From: an uncultured Clostridia bacterium | GTDB taxonomy: Bacteria; Bacillota; Clostridia; TANB77; CAG-508 | Direction: 5' to 3' | DNA: 22,354 nt | NCBI GenBank assembly: GCA_944393345.1 | Contig: CALXZW010000008.1 | Coordinates: forward strand, 1 to 22,354 | Part shown: one piece after another, positions 1-7,704 of the stretch | Position numbering within the stretch: the stretch's first letter is position 1 | How the letters are laid out: every line of letters starts with the position of its first letter | Made by a program: the position numbers and the translations under genes | Notes under the pieces: model-generated | What the model was told of the DNA's origin: nothing | Seen by the model: the letters and a program-made list of their open reading frames with translations, nothing else | Databases searched by the model: none

Positions 1-767
1 GAATATAAATTACAATCTTTTAAAATCTCTTTTGCAACAGGTATTTCTTTTATTGGATCATCAGATAACGAAACTCTTATAGTATCCCCTATTCCTCTCC
101 TTAACATATAACCTAGACCTATACTAGATTTTATTGTTCCACTAAATTCGGTTCCACTTTCTGTTATTCCTAAATGTAATGGACAATCAAATACTTTTGA
201 CGCTTCTTCATAACTTTCTATGCACAAATCTAAATTAGAAGCCTTTAATGATATTAAATAATCTTTAAAGTCTAACTTTTCCAATATTTCTACATGCTTT
301 TTTGCACTTTCCACCATTGCTTTAGCTGTTGGTTTACCATACTTTTCTAATAATTCTTTTTCTAATGAACCTGCATTAACACCTATTCTTATCGGTATCT
401 TTTTTTCTTTACATGCATCAACAACTTTTTTTACTCTTTCTTCTGAACCTATATTTCCTGGATTTATTCTTATTTTATCTACTCCCGAATTTATAGCTTC
501 TAACGCAATTCTATAATCAAAATGAATATCTGCTACTATTGGAATATTAATTTTTTCTTTTATTTTTTTTATTGCTTTAGCATCTTCTAAGTCTAGACAA
601 GCTACTCTTATTATTTCGCATCCTACTTTTTCTAATTCTAGAATTTGTTTAACTGTACTATCAACATCTTTAGTTTTTGTATTGCACATAGATTGTATTA
701 CAACTTTATCTTGTCCTCCTATTTGTACATTTCCTACCATTATTTTTCTTGTATCTATTCTTTCCAT
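1..767 (-). CDS. ispG: 4-hydroxy-3-methylbut-2-enyl diphosphate synthase, IspG (3' end cut by window edge)
   Basis: IspG reductively converts methylerythritol cyclodiphosphate to HMBPP, the penultimate step of the MEP isoprenoid pathway, in the cytoplasm using a [4Fe-4S] cluster. The 255 visible residues begin MERIDTRKIMVGNVQIGG and carry the family's TIM-barrel N-terminal blocks: VIQSMCNTKTKDV, then IIRVACLDLEDA, PIVADIHFDYRIA, KIRINPGNIG, IRIGVNAGSLE and LHLGITESG. The C-terminal cluster-binding cysteines lie beyond the left edge, roughly 100 residues being missing compared with the usual length. The ATG at 767 is preceded by AAGGAG five bases upstream, which fixes the start. The gene follows a WalR-like regulator gene and is separated from it by a hairpin with a T tract. 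Identification is secure; the downstream context is not visible. Confidence 0.95.
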   Translation of the reverse strand, partial: MERIDTRKIMVGNVQIGGQDKVVIQSMCNTKTKDVDSTVKQILELEKVGCEIIRVACLDLEDAKAIKKIKEKINIPIVADIHFDYRIALEAINSGVDKIRINPGNIGSEERVKKVVDACKEKKIPIRIGVNAGSLEKELLEKYGKPTAKAMVESAKKHVEILEKLDFKDYLISLKASNLDLCIESYEEASKVFDCPLHLGITESGTEFSGTIKSSIGLGYMLRRGIGDTIRVSLSDDPIKEIPVAKEILKDCNLY

Positions 768-778
768 ATTTACTCCTT

Positions 779-826
779 AAAAAAATTGACACAAATTTTT
801 CATATTTTATGATTGAATTTGTGTCA
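779..826 (-). terminator. Hairpin with T tract between the response regulator and ispG
   Basis: A perfect 11-bp inverted repeat (787-797 with 816-826, arm TGACACAAATT) encloses an 18-base loop. On the minus strand it is followed by A and then seven T residues (785-779), which run straight into the ispG AAGGAG ribosome-binding site. The stem has only three G:C pairs, so termination may be partial. It could act as the terminator of the regulator gene or as an attenuator for ispG. Confidence 0.55.
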
Positions 827-842
827 TAATATTTAATTTATA

Positions 843-1559
843 TTATCTGTTTGCTATATAATAGCCTACTCCTCTTTTTGTTATTAATATTTTTGGTGCT
901 GATGTATCCTTTTCTATCTTTTCTCTTATTCTCCTAACCGTTACATCTACAGTTCTTATATCTCCATAATATTCATATCCCCATACTTTTTCTAACAAAG
1001 TTTCTCTTGTTACTACTTGTTCTGGTTGCATAGCTAAAAATCTTAATACTTCAAATTCTCTTAATGTTAAATCTATTATTTGCCCTCTAACTCTTACTTC
1101 GAATTTATCAGTATCTAACTCTAATTCACCAACAATAATCTTGTTTTCTTTCTTCTGTTCTTTAGGTTTAGATTCTACATTTTGTACATTTGAAATTGCT
1201 TCTACCTTTCTTAAGTTTGCCTTAACTCTTGCTACAAGTTCTCTTACACTAAAAGGTTTTGTTATATAATCATCTGCGCCTAATTCTAGCCCTAATATTT
1301 TATCTATTTCCGAATCCTTAGCAGTAAGCATTAATATTGGAACGTTTAAAGAATTCTTTATTCTTTTGCATACTGACAAACCATCTAATTTAGGAAGCAT
1401 AATATCTAATAAAATTAAGTCTGGCTTTTGGTCTAATGCTATTTCAATTGCAGAAATCCCATCATTTGCTTCTATCGTTCTGTATCCTTCTTTTTCTAAA
1501 TTATAAACTAAAATATCCACTATTGGTGGTTCATCATCTACTATTAAAATAGTTTTCAT
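843..1559 (-). CDS. walR: OmpR/PhoB-family response regulator, WalR-like
   Basis: Two-domain DNA-binding response regulator (238 residues from the ATG at 1559). The receiver domain (about 1-120) has the acidic pair D8/D9, the phospho-acceptor D52 in LLDIMLP, T79 and K101 in ITKPF. The winged-helix domain (about 150-236) contains VWGYEYYGDIRTVDVTVRR and ends GVGYYIANR. The text DSEIDKILGLELGADDY and the VWGYxYxGDxRTVDVTVRR block match WalR/YycF, which controls cell-wall metabolism with the WalK kinase. No kinase gene is adjacent: mnmA is upstream and ispG downstream. The start is uncertain. The ATG at 1559 fits homologues but has only a distant GGGG; an in-frame GTG at 1583 has AAGGCGG seven bases before it, and the frame opens at a GTG at 1601. 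The WalR assignment within the family is inference. Confidence 0.85.
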   Translation of the reverse strand: MKTILIVDDEPPIVDILVYNLEKEGYRTIEANDGISAIEIALDQKPDLILLDIMLPKLDGLSVCKRIKNSLNVPILMLTAKDSEIDKILGLELGADDYITKPFSVRELVARVKANLRKVEAISNVQNVESKPKEQKKENKIIVGELELDTDKFEVRVRGQIIDLTLREFEVLRFLAMQPEQVVTRETLLEKVWGYEYYGDIRTVDVTVRRIREKIEKDTSAPKILITKRGVGYYIANR

Positions 1560-1620
1560 ATCTCTTAAAGTTTCCCCTTCCACATGAATACCGCCTTTCA
1601 CTTATAGGTTTTACATTATA

Positions 1621-1649
1621 TTTATATCACACTTAATTCTATTATACAA
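1621..1649 (-). promoter_or_regulatory. Candidate promoter of the WalR-like regulator
   Basis: On the minus strand a -35-like TTGTAT (1649-1644) is followed after 17 bases by TATAAA (1626-1621), about 40 to 65 bases before the possible starts of the regulator gene. The region is AT-rich, so chance matches are possible. Confidence 0.5.
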
Positions 1650-1680
1650 GTTTTTTTTTAATTTTATGTATATATAAATA

Positions 1681-2724
1681 TCAAAAATTGTTTATTATAC
1701 CTCCACCAAGCATTATTCCGTCTTCATCATAAAAAACTACTGATTGCCCTGGTGTAATAGCTCTTTGAAAAGTAAAAAATTCAACTTTTACTTTTCCATC
1801 TTTATTATATACCTTTACTTTTGCTTTTTTAGCTCTATATCTTACTTTAGCATAACATGTAATTTCATTTTCTAGTTTATCAAATATAAACCAGTTACAA
1901 TTTTTCGCATATAGTTCTTTAGAATATAAACTTTTTTCATTTCCTACTATTACTTCATTTTTGGTAATATCTAATTTTATTACATATAACGGTTCTTTAT
2001 ATGCTATTCCAAGCCCTTTCCTTTGGCCTATTGTATAATTAACTAATCCATTATGTCTCCCTAATACTTGTCCATTTTCTAAAATAATATTTCCTTCTTT
2101 ATTTGGCATTTTTTTATTTAAAAAATCTTTATAATTATTATTAGGGATAAAACAAATTTCTTGACTATCTTTTTTTTCTGATACATCTAAATCATTTTCT
2201 TTAGCAATTTCACGTATTTCTTTCTTATTAGAATATTCTTGAAGTGGAAATAAAATATGCTCTATTTTTTCTTTAGGAATAGAATATAAAAAATATGTTT
2301 GATCCTTATTTTCTTCTTTAGATTGTTTTAATACATATCTATTATACTTTTCTGAAAATATTTTTTGAGCATAGTGACCTGTTGCTATATAATCACAATT
2401 AAATTCTTTAGCTTTTTCAAATAAATATCCAAATTTTAAATGTTTATTACACTCTATACAAGGATTAGGTGTTCTTGCATTTTTATATTCCTCTACGAAT
2501 TTACTTATTACATAACAACTAAATTCTTTTTGTGCATCTAATACATAATGCTGTATATTTAGTTTTTCACATACATTTTTTGCATCTAATATTGCCTTTT
2601 CACTTTCAGCATTATGTAATTTCATAGTACAACCTATAACTTCATATCCTTGATTTTGAAGTAAAATAGCAGATACCGAGCTATCTACTCCTCCACTCAT
2701 TCCTAGTAAAACTTTTTGTTTCAT
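1681..2724 (-). CDS. mnmA: tRNA-specific 2-thiouridylase MnmA
   Basis: MnmA thiolates U34 of the tRNAs for Lys, Glu and Gln, using ATP and sulfur relayed from a cysteine desulfurase, in the cytoplasm. At 347 residues it has the normal family length. The PP-loop SGGVDSS (residues 10-16) binds ATP. Two catalytic cysteines are visible: C89 in NPCIECN and C191 in DSQEICFIP, with ATGHYA at 114-119. The C-terminal part contains the conserved TIGQRKGLGI and ends with a beta-barrel segment carrying AITPGQSVVFYDED. The ATG at 2724 follows AAGGA with suitable spacing. The gene starts 17 bases after aspS ends, so the two are probably co-transcribed, joining two tRNA functions. Both catalytic cysteines are intact. 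Confidence 0.97.
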   Translation of the reverse strand: MKQKVLLGMSGGVDSSVSAILLQNQGYEVIGCTMKLHNAESEKAILDAKNVCEKLNIQHYVLDAQKEFSCYVISKFVEEYKNARTPNPCIECNKHLKFGYLFEKAKEFNCDYIATGHYAQKIFSEKYNRYVLKQSKEENKDQTYFLYSIPKEKIEHILFPLQEYSNKKEIREIAKENDLDVSEKKDSQEICFIPNNNYKDFLNKKMPNKEGNIILENGQVLGRHNGLVNYTIGQRKGLGIAYKEPLYVIKLDITKNEVIVGNEKSLYSKELYAKNCNWFIFDKLENEITCYAKVRYRAKKAKVKVYNKDGKVKVEFFTFQRAITPGQSVVFYDEDGIMLGGGIINNF

Positions 2725-2741
2725 ATTTCTTCCTTTTTATA

Positions 2742-4490
2742 TTAATCTTTTAAATCTAATTTTATATGCACATCTTTTAATTGTTGTTCTGAAACATTAG
2801 ATGGTGCTCTCATAAGTAAATCTCTTGCCTTCTTATTTTTAGGAAATGCTATAATTTCTCTAATATTTTGTGAATTTGCTATTAACATTACCATTCTATC
2901 TACTCCTGGTGCTGCTCCTGCATGTGGTGGTGTACCATATTGAAAAGCATTATATAATGCACCAAATCTACTTTTTACATCTTCTTCTGTATACCCTGCT
3001 ATTTCAAAAGCTTTTATCATAATTTCCGGATTATGATTTCTTACTGCTCCAGAAGCCATTTCATATCCATTACAAACTAAATCATATTGATATGCTAATA
3101 TTTCTAAAGGATTTTCTTCTTGTAATGCTTTTAAACCTCCTTGTGGCATTGAAAACGGATTATGACTAAAATCAATTGTTCCTTCATCTGATAGTTCGTA
3201 CATAGGAAAATCAACTATAAAACAAAATCTATATACATCTTTTTCTAATAAATCAAGTCTTCTTCCTAATTCTATTCTTACTAAACCTGCAATTTTTTGT
3301 GCATTTTTTAATTCATCAGCAATAAAGAATATACTATCATTTTTTTGTACATTATATTTTTTCTCTAATTCTTCTTTGATGTTTTGTGTAATAAATTTAG
3401 CAATTCCTCCAGTAATTTCCCCTGTTCGTTCAAATTTAGTCCAAGCCAAACCCTTGGCACCAACTTCTTCTGAAGTTGCATACTCAACCATTTTATCGAA
3501 AAATTTTCTTCCTTGTTCTGCACCATTTGGTACAACAATTGCTTTTATTGTTTTATCCTTAAAGGCATTAAATTCAGAATCTTTAAATATTTCTGTCACA
3601 TCTTGAATTATTAAAGGATTTCTTAAATCTGGTTTATCTATTCCATACTTTTCCATTGCTTCTTTATATGGTATTCTTACAAATGGTCCTTTATCTACTT
3701 TCCAATTTGTAAATTTTTCAAAAGTGTATGGTACAACATCTTCAATTACTTTAAAAACATCTTCTTGAGTAGCAAAACTCATTTCAAAATCTAATTGGTA
3801 AAATTCTCCTGGAGCTCTATCAGCTCTTGGATCTTCATCTCTAAAACATGGTGCAATTTGATAATATTTATTAAATCCTCCCACCATCAACAATTGTTTA
3901 AATTGTTGAGGTGCTTGTGGCAATGCATAAAATTCTCCTGGATTTAATCTAGATGGTACTAAATAATCTCTTGCTCCTTCTGGTGAAGAATTTGCTAAAA
4001 TTGGTGTTTGAATCTCTGTAAATTCTAATTCATCCATTTTATCTCTTAAAGTTTTTAGAATTTTTGAACGTAATAAAATGTTATTATGCAATTTTTCATT
4101 TCTTAAATCTAAAAATCTATATTCTAATCTCAAATCTTCTCTTACTTCTTGATCTGTATTTATTTCAAATGGAAGTATATTTTTGCATTTTCCTAGAACT
4201 TCTATATCATTTGCTATTACTTCAATTTCTCCTGTTGGTAATTTATTGTTTTTGCTTGTTCTTTCAACAATTTTTCCATTTATGTGAATACAACTTTCAC
4301 TATGTAATTCTTTTGCAAACTCTTGCAATTTTTCGTCATTTACTACAATTTGTGTGATTCCAAATTCATCTCTTAAATCTATAAAAATCATTCCACCTAA
4401 ATTTCTTATTTTTTGAATCCATCCTGAAAGTTCAACTTGTTCACCTACATTTTTAATTGTTAATTCTCCACATGTTTTGGTTCTATACAT
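2742..4490 (-). CDS. aspS: Aspartyl-tRNA synthetase
   Basis: Class II synthetase that charges tRNA-Asp (582 residues). It has an N-terminal OB-fold anticodon-binding domain (about 1-110, with LSGWIQKIRNLGGMIFIDLRD), the class II catalytic core with motif 2 around YQIAPCFRDEDPRADR, the large bacterial insertion domain, and motif 3 GVDRMVML near the C terminus. The insertion domain identifies the bacterial rather than archaeal type. An ATG lies at 4505, but GGAGGG overlaps that codon and sits the right distance before the ATG at 4490, so I take MYRTKTCGEL as the N terminus. A good promoter lies upstream and mnmA follows 17 bases downstream. AsnRS and GatCAB are also encoded here. Whether this AspRS discriminates tRNA-Asp from tRNA-Asn cannot be settled from the sequence by eye. 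Confidence 0.97.
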   Translation of the reverse strand: MYRTKTCGELTIKNVGEQVELSGWIQKIRNLGGMIFIDLRDEFGITQIVVNDEKLQEFAKELHSESCIHINGKIVERTSKNNKLPTGEIEVIANDIEVLGKCKNILPFEINTDQEVREDLRLEYRFLDLRNEKLHNNILLRSKILKTLRDKMDELEFTEIQTPILANSSPEGARDYLVPSRLNPGEFYALPQAPQQFKQLLMVGGFNKYYQIAPCFRDEDPRADRAPGEFYQLDFEMSFATQEDVFKVIEDVVPYTFEKFTNWKVDKGPFVRIPYKEAMEKYGIDKPDLRNPLIIQDVTEIFKDSEFNAFKDKTIKAIVVPNGAEQGRKFFDKMVEYATSEEVGAKGLAWTKFERTGEITGGIAKFITQNIKEELEKKYNVQKNDSIFFIADELKNAQKIAGLVRIELGRRLDLLEKDVYRFCFIVDFPMYELSDEGTIDFSHNPFSMPQGGLKALQEENPLEILAYQYDLVCNGYEMASGAVRNHNPEIMIKAFEIAGYTEEDVKSRFGALYNAFQYGTPPHAGAAPGVDRMVMLIANSQNIREIIAFPKNKKARDLLMRAPSNVSEQQLKDVHIKLDLKD

Positions 4491-4522
4491 TTTTAATCCC
4501 TCCATTTTTTATTTGCTTTTAT

Positions 4523-4551
4523 ATGATATCACATTTTTCTTCAAATATCAA
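4523..4551 (-). promoter_or_regulatory. Promoter of aspS-mnmA
   Basis: On the minus strand TTGATA (4551-4546) is followed after 17 bases by TATCAT (4528-4523), preceded by TGA as an extended -10. It lies just over 30 bases upstream of the aspS start codon, in the divergent spacer shared with the flippase-like gene. Confidence 0.65.
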
Positions 4552-4572
4552 TCTTTTATCCTACAAGTTTGC

Positions 4573-4601
4573 TTGACATTAAGTATATTTTTTTATATAA
4601 C
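4573..4601 (+). promoter_or_regulatory. Promoter of the flippase-like membrane protein gene
   Basis: A consensus TTGACA at 4573-4578 is followed after exactly 17 bases by TATAAC at 4596-4601, about 28 bases before the TTG start codon. Confidence 0.7.
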
Positions 4602-4628
4602 ATATATAATATATAAGGAGGAATAGTT

Positions 4629-5711
4629 TTGGAAAACAATATTTCATCAAATAATAATTATGAACAAACTCAATTAGTTGATAATGAAAATTTTGTTAGT
4701 AATAAAAGAATCAATATTATTAATTTTATTCTAATAGTAGTAATTTTTATTGGACTATTTATATATATGATAGTTGTAGATGGTATTGAAAATATTATTA
4801 TATTGCTCAAGTCTGTAAATTATTGGTGGGTTTTAGCAGGTTTATTTTGCTTAATTATTCAATGGATTTGCGATGCAATATGTCTACACATACCTTTGAA
4901 AAAACTATATCCCGAGCAAACATTTGGAAATTCATTTAAAGTTTCTATGATTGGCCAACTTTTTAATAATATAACACCTTTTTCATCTGGTGGCCAACCA
5001 ATGCAAGCATATGAACTTACTAAAACAGGCAAACGTGTTAGTGACTCTTTTTCTGCAATGGCAATTAAATTTATTATTACACAAACTGCTCTTGTTATTT
5101 TTACACTAATTGTAATCATTTTTCAGTTTGATTTTTTTGCTAATCTTATGAAAGATTTTGTTTGGATTGCTATTATTGGCTTTGGCATAAACATTTTGGT
5201 TATATTATTAGTAATCCTTGCAGGAATAAAAAAACAAATTATTACGTTTTTTACAAACCCAATTATTACTTTTTTGGGAAAAATAAAAATTTTCAAAAAA
5301 CCTGAGATAATTAGAGATAAATTAAATTCTAGTATTGATAATTTTGCAGAACAGTTTAAAGTTATAAAATCCGAAAAAAAAATGGTACTTAAAATATTCA
5401 TTTTTGCAACTATCCAAAGTTTTGCTTATTATTCTATTACTTATATGGTTTATCGAGCTTTTGGAAATTTCGGTGTGGATTTTTGGCAAATAATACCTGT
5501 TCAAGCTTTTTTATTATTGCTTATGACTTTTATTCCTACTCCAGGTGCTGGACTTGGTGCTGAAGGCGGGTTTTTAATATTATTCCAATCCATTTTTAAA
5601 TATGGAACTATTAATATGTCAATTCTTTTTTGGAGAATATATACATTCTACCTTCCTATTATTGTAGGTTCTTTATTCTTAATTCCTACTAAAAATAAAA
5701 AACAAATTTAG
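4629..5711 (+). CDS. Flippase-like integral membrane protein (LPG synthase transmembrane domain family, UPF0104)
   Basis: Polytopic inner-membrane protein of 360 residues, matching the transmembrane-only family related to the N-terminal flippase half of MprF and to YbhN/AglD2. A soluble Asn-rich N terminus of about 28 residues precedes hydrophobic segments near 30-50, 66-84, 145-166, 177-198, 253-275, 288-303 and 333-353. Family signatures are visible: NNITPFSSGGQPMQAYEL (113-130) and PTPGAGLGAEGGF (303-315). The MprF aminoacyl-transferase domain is absent, so lipid lysinylation is not expected. A role in moving lipids or lipid-linked molecules across the membrane is family-level inference, and the substrate is unknown. 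The TTG start at 4629 has AAGGAGGA seven bases upstream. The asnS promoter begins six bases after the stop codon, so the gene is probably transcribed alone. Confidence 0.85.
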   Translation: MENNISSNNNYEQTQLVDNENFVSNKRINIINFILIVVIFIGLFIYMIVVDGIENIIILLKSVNYWWVLAGLFCLIIQWICDAICLHIPLKKLYPEQTFGNSFKVSMIGQLFNNITPFSSGGQPMQAYELTKTGKRVSDSFSAMAIKFIITQTALVIFTLIVIIFQFDFFANLMKDFVWIAIIGFGINILVILLVILAGIKKQIITFFTNPIITFLGKIKIFKKPEIIRDKLNSSIDNFAEQFKVIKSEKKMVLKIFIFATIQSFAYYSITYMVYRAFGNFGVDFWQIIPVQAFLLLLMTFIPTPGAGLGAEGGFLILFQSIFKYGTINMSILFWRIYTFYLPIIVGSLFLIPTKNKKQI

Positions 5712-5716
5712 TTATG

Positions 5717-5745
5717 TTGACAAAGTATTTATTATATGTTATATT
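5717..5745 (+). promoter_or_regulatory. Promoter of the asnS T-box transcript
   Basis: TTGACA at 5717-5722, a 17-base spacer and TATATT at 5740-5745, with TGT just before it forming an extended -10. Transcription would start near 5752, right at the 5' end of the T-box leader. Confidence 0.75.
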
Positions 5746-5751
5746 TGTTAT

Positions 5752-6027
5752 GCAATGAAGAGGAAAAGTAACATTATTTTTTATATCAGTGAGTTAGGTA
5801 TAGTGTGAACTAATTATAAAATTTTTGTGAAAGAACACCTCTTGGCAAACTACCGAAAAGATTTTTCTTAGTAGACTAGTTCGGCAACAATCCGTTACCA
5901 TATTGTTATACTTTTTTAAGTTGAGAGATTACTAAATTAATAAGTTTTAAAACTTTAGTAATAAATTAAGGTGGCACCGCGGATCCCCGTATTCGTCCTT
6001 ACAATATGGACTATACGGGGGTTTTTT
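5752..6027 (+). promoter_or_regulatory. T-box riboswitch sensing tRNA-Asn, upstream of asnS
   Basis: This fills the 328-base gap before asnS. It holds the T-box hallmark AAGGTGGCACCGCGG at 5968-5982, a stem I region with GAAGAGGAAAAGTAAC near 5757-5772 and AGTGAGTTAGG near 5788, and a stem III-like hairpin (5928-5936 pairing with 5954-5962). A terminator hairpin follows directly. The likely specifier is AAC at 5834-5836 followed by A, in GAACACCTC; AAC is an Asn codon. The bulge UGGC (5972-5975) would pair with a tRNA ending GCCA, matching the G discriminator base usual for tRNA-Asn. Uncharged tRNA-Asn should stabilise the antiterminator and switch asnS on. A second AAC at 5808-5810 lies in the conserved stem I region and is less likely to be the specifier. 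Confidence 0.95.
5985..6027 (+). terminator. T-box-controlled terminator before asnS
   Basis: A G:C-rich hairpin with arms CCCCGTAT...GTCC (5985-5998) and GGAC...ATACGGGG is followed by T6 at 6022-6027. It overlaps the region that forms the alternative antiterminator with the T-box sequence and ends immediately before the AGGAGG site of asnS. Confidence 0.93.
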
Positions 6028-6039
6028 AGGAGGTTTTAT

Positions 6040-7431
6040 ATGGAAAATTTAACAATTAAAAATTTATTTTCAGATACTAAAAATTACGAAAATTCTATAG
6101 TAACTTTACAAGGCTGGGTTAGAACAGTAAGAGATTCTAAAACTTTTGGTTTTATAGAATTAAATGATGGTTCTTTTTTTAAAAATGTTCAAATTGTTTT
6201 TAATGATACTTTAAATAATTTTGCAGAAATTTGTAGATTAACTATAAGTTCGTCAATAAAAGTTACCGGAACTTTGGTTATAACAGAAAATGCAAAACAA
6301 CCTTTTGAAATACAAGCAACTGATATTGAGATATTAAGTTTATGCGATTCTAGTTATCCTCTTCAAAAGAAAAGACATTCTTTTGAATATTTAAGGACTA
6401 TATCACATTTACGTCCAAGAACTAATACTTTTAATGCTGTTTTTAGAGTACGTAGTGTTTTAGCTTATGCTATTCATAAATTTTTTCAAGAAAGAAACTT
6501 TGTATATGTAAATACACCTATTCTTACTTCTAGTGATGCTGAAGGTGCAGGTGAAATGTTTAATGTAAATTCTTTTGATTTTAACAACTTACCTAAAACT
6601 GAAGATGGAAAAATTGATTTTTCACAAGATTTTTTTGGAAAGCCAGCACATTTAACTGTTAGTGGTCAATTAAATGCTGAAACTTATGCTGAAGCTTTTA
6701 GAAATGTTTATACATTTGGGCCTACATTTAGAGCAGAAAACTCTAATACTGTAAAACATGCAGCAGAATTTTGGATGGTAGAACCCGAAATTTGTTTTGC
6801 TGATTTAAAAGATGATATGGATTTAGCAGAAGATATGATTAAATTTATTTTCTCATATGTTTTAGACAAATGTCCTGAAGAAATGGATTTTTTCAATACA
6901 TTTGTTGATAAAACTTTATTAGACAGATTAAAAAATGTTATTAATTCTGATTTTGCAAGAATTTCCTATACAGATGCTATTAAAGAATTAGAAAAACATA
7001 ATAATGAATTTGAATATAAAGTGTCTTGGGGAGTTGATTTACAAACAGAACACGAAAGATTTTTATGTGAGAAAATTTTTCAAAAACCTGTTTTTGTTAC
7101 AGATTATCCTAAAGAAATTAAAGCATTTTATATGAAGCAAAATCCAGATGGAAAAACTGTGGCTGCTACTGACTTATTAGCACCTGGAATTGGTGAAATT
7201 ATTGGTGCAAGCCAAAGAGAAGAAAATTATGATAAATTGGTTGCTCGTATGAAAGAACTAAATATGCCATTAGAAGAATATTATTGGTATTTAGATTTAA
7301 GAAAATATGGAAGTTGTATACACTCTGGTTTTGGATTGGGATTTGAAAGAGCATTAATGTATTTAACTGGAATGCAAAATATTCGTGATGTTATACCATT
7401 CCCTAGAACACCAAAAAATTGTGATTTTTAA
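6040..7431 (+). CDS. asnS: Asparaginyl-tRNA synthetase
   Basis: Class II synthetase charging tRNA-Asn (463 residues). An OB-fold anticodon-binding domain (about 15-105, with VTLQGWVRTVRDSKTFGFIEL) precedes the catalytic core containing SGQLNAETYAEAF and TFGPTFRAENSNT (motif 2), and GFGLGFERALMYLTG (motif 3), ending in IPFPRTPKNCDF. The absence of the bacterial AspRS insertion domain and the match to SGQLNAE separate it from AspRS. The frame is open upstream through the T-box terminator, but that part is leader RNA; the ATG at 6040 has AGGAGG (6028-6033) six bases before it and starts MENLTIKNLF. The upstream T-box with an Asn specifier independently supports the function. A terminator follows the gene. 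Confidence 0.98.
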   Translation: MENLTIKNLFSDTKNYENSIVTLQGWVRTVRDSKTFGFIELNDGSFFKNVQIVFNDTLNNFAEICRLTISSSIKVTGTLVITENAKQPFEIQATDIEILSLCDSSYPLQKKRHSFEYLRTISHLRPRTNTFNAVFRVRSVLAYAIHKFFQERNFVYVNTPILTSSDAEGAGEMFNVNSFDFNNLPKTEDGKIDFSQDFFGKPAHLTVSGQLNAETYAEAFRNVYTFGPTFRAENSNTVKHAAEFWMVEPEICFADLKDDMDLAEDMIKFIFSYVLDKCPEEMDFFNTFVDKTLLDRLKNVINSDFARISYTDAIKELEKHNNEFEYKVSWGVDLQTEHERFLCEKIFQKPVFVTDYPKEIKAFYMKQNPDGKTVAATDLLAPGIGEIIGASQREENYDKLVARMKELNMPLEEYYWYLDLRKYGSCIHSGFGLGFERALMYLTGMQNIRDVIPFPRTPKNCDF

Positions 7432-7470
7432 ATACTATTAACTTTTTTGACGTTCATAAAATTCAAAAAT

Positions 7471-7509
7471 AAAAAACCCTTTTCTATTATTTTAGAATAG
7501 GGTTTTTTT
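7471..7509. terminator. Bidirectional terminator between asnS and the ferredoxin gene
   Basis: A long hairpin (arm AAAAAACCCTTTTCTA from 7471, returning as TAGAATAGGGTTTTTT) with one mismatch and an A tract on one side and a T tract on the other. It can serve asnS on the plus strand and the ppaC-to-ferredoxin unit on the minus strand. Confidence 0.85.
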
Positions 7510-7511
7510 AA

Positions 7512-7682
7512 TTATTCTTCTTCTGGTGCTTCAACTGGACAAACACCTGCACATGTACCACATGATATACATGCTGATTTATCTATTACAAATTTGTCTT
7601 CTCCTTGTGCTATACATCCAACTGGACATTCTGCTGCACAGGCTCCACAAGCTATACATTTATCTGTTATTTTATATGCCAT
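7512..7682 (-). CDS. 2[4Fe-4S] ferredoxin
   Basis: A 56-residue clostridial-type ferredoxin starting MAYKITDKCIACGACAAECP. Two classic cluster motifs are visible: C9-x2-C12-x2-C15-x3-C19-P and C38-x2-C41-x2-C44-x3-C48-P. Each motif's last cysteine completes the other cluster in this family. An extra cysteine, C23, follows the first motif. It is a soluble low-potential electron carrier; its partners here are unknown. The tail ends VEAPEEE, acidic as usual. The ATG at 7682 is preceded by AGGAGGTG. The gene begins 22 bases after ricT ends and is the last member of the ppaC-lepB-holB-ricT unit. Confidence 0.96.
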   Translation of the reverse strand: MAYKITDKCIACGACAAECPVGCIAQGEDKFVIDKSACISCGTCAGVCPVEAPEEE

Positions 7683-7704
7683 TTTTTTCACCTCCTCAAA
7701 TTAT

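Noticed and set aside
786..813. A plus-strand promoter (TTGACA with TATGAT) in the walR-ispG spacer
   Set aside because: No plus-strand gene follows; the strings arise from the inverted repeat, and the spacing is 16 in an AT-rich context.
4491..4505. An ATG at 4505 as the aspS start
   Set aside because: The GGAGGG site overlaps this codon and serves the ATG at 4490, which gives the normal AspRS N terminus.
5971..6039. N-terminal extension of asnS from a GTG
   Set aside because: It is the translated T-box antiterminator and terminator region; the AGGAGG site and the AsnRS N terminus place the start at 6040.
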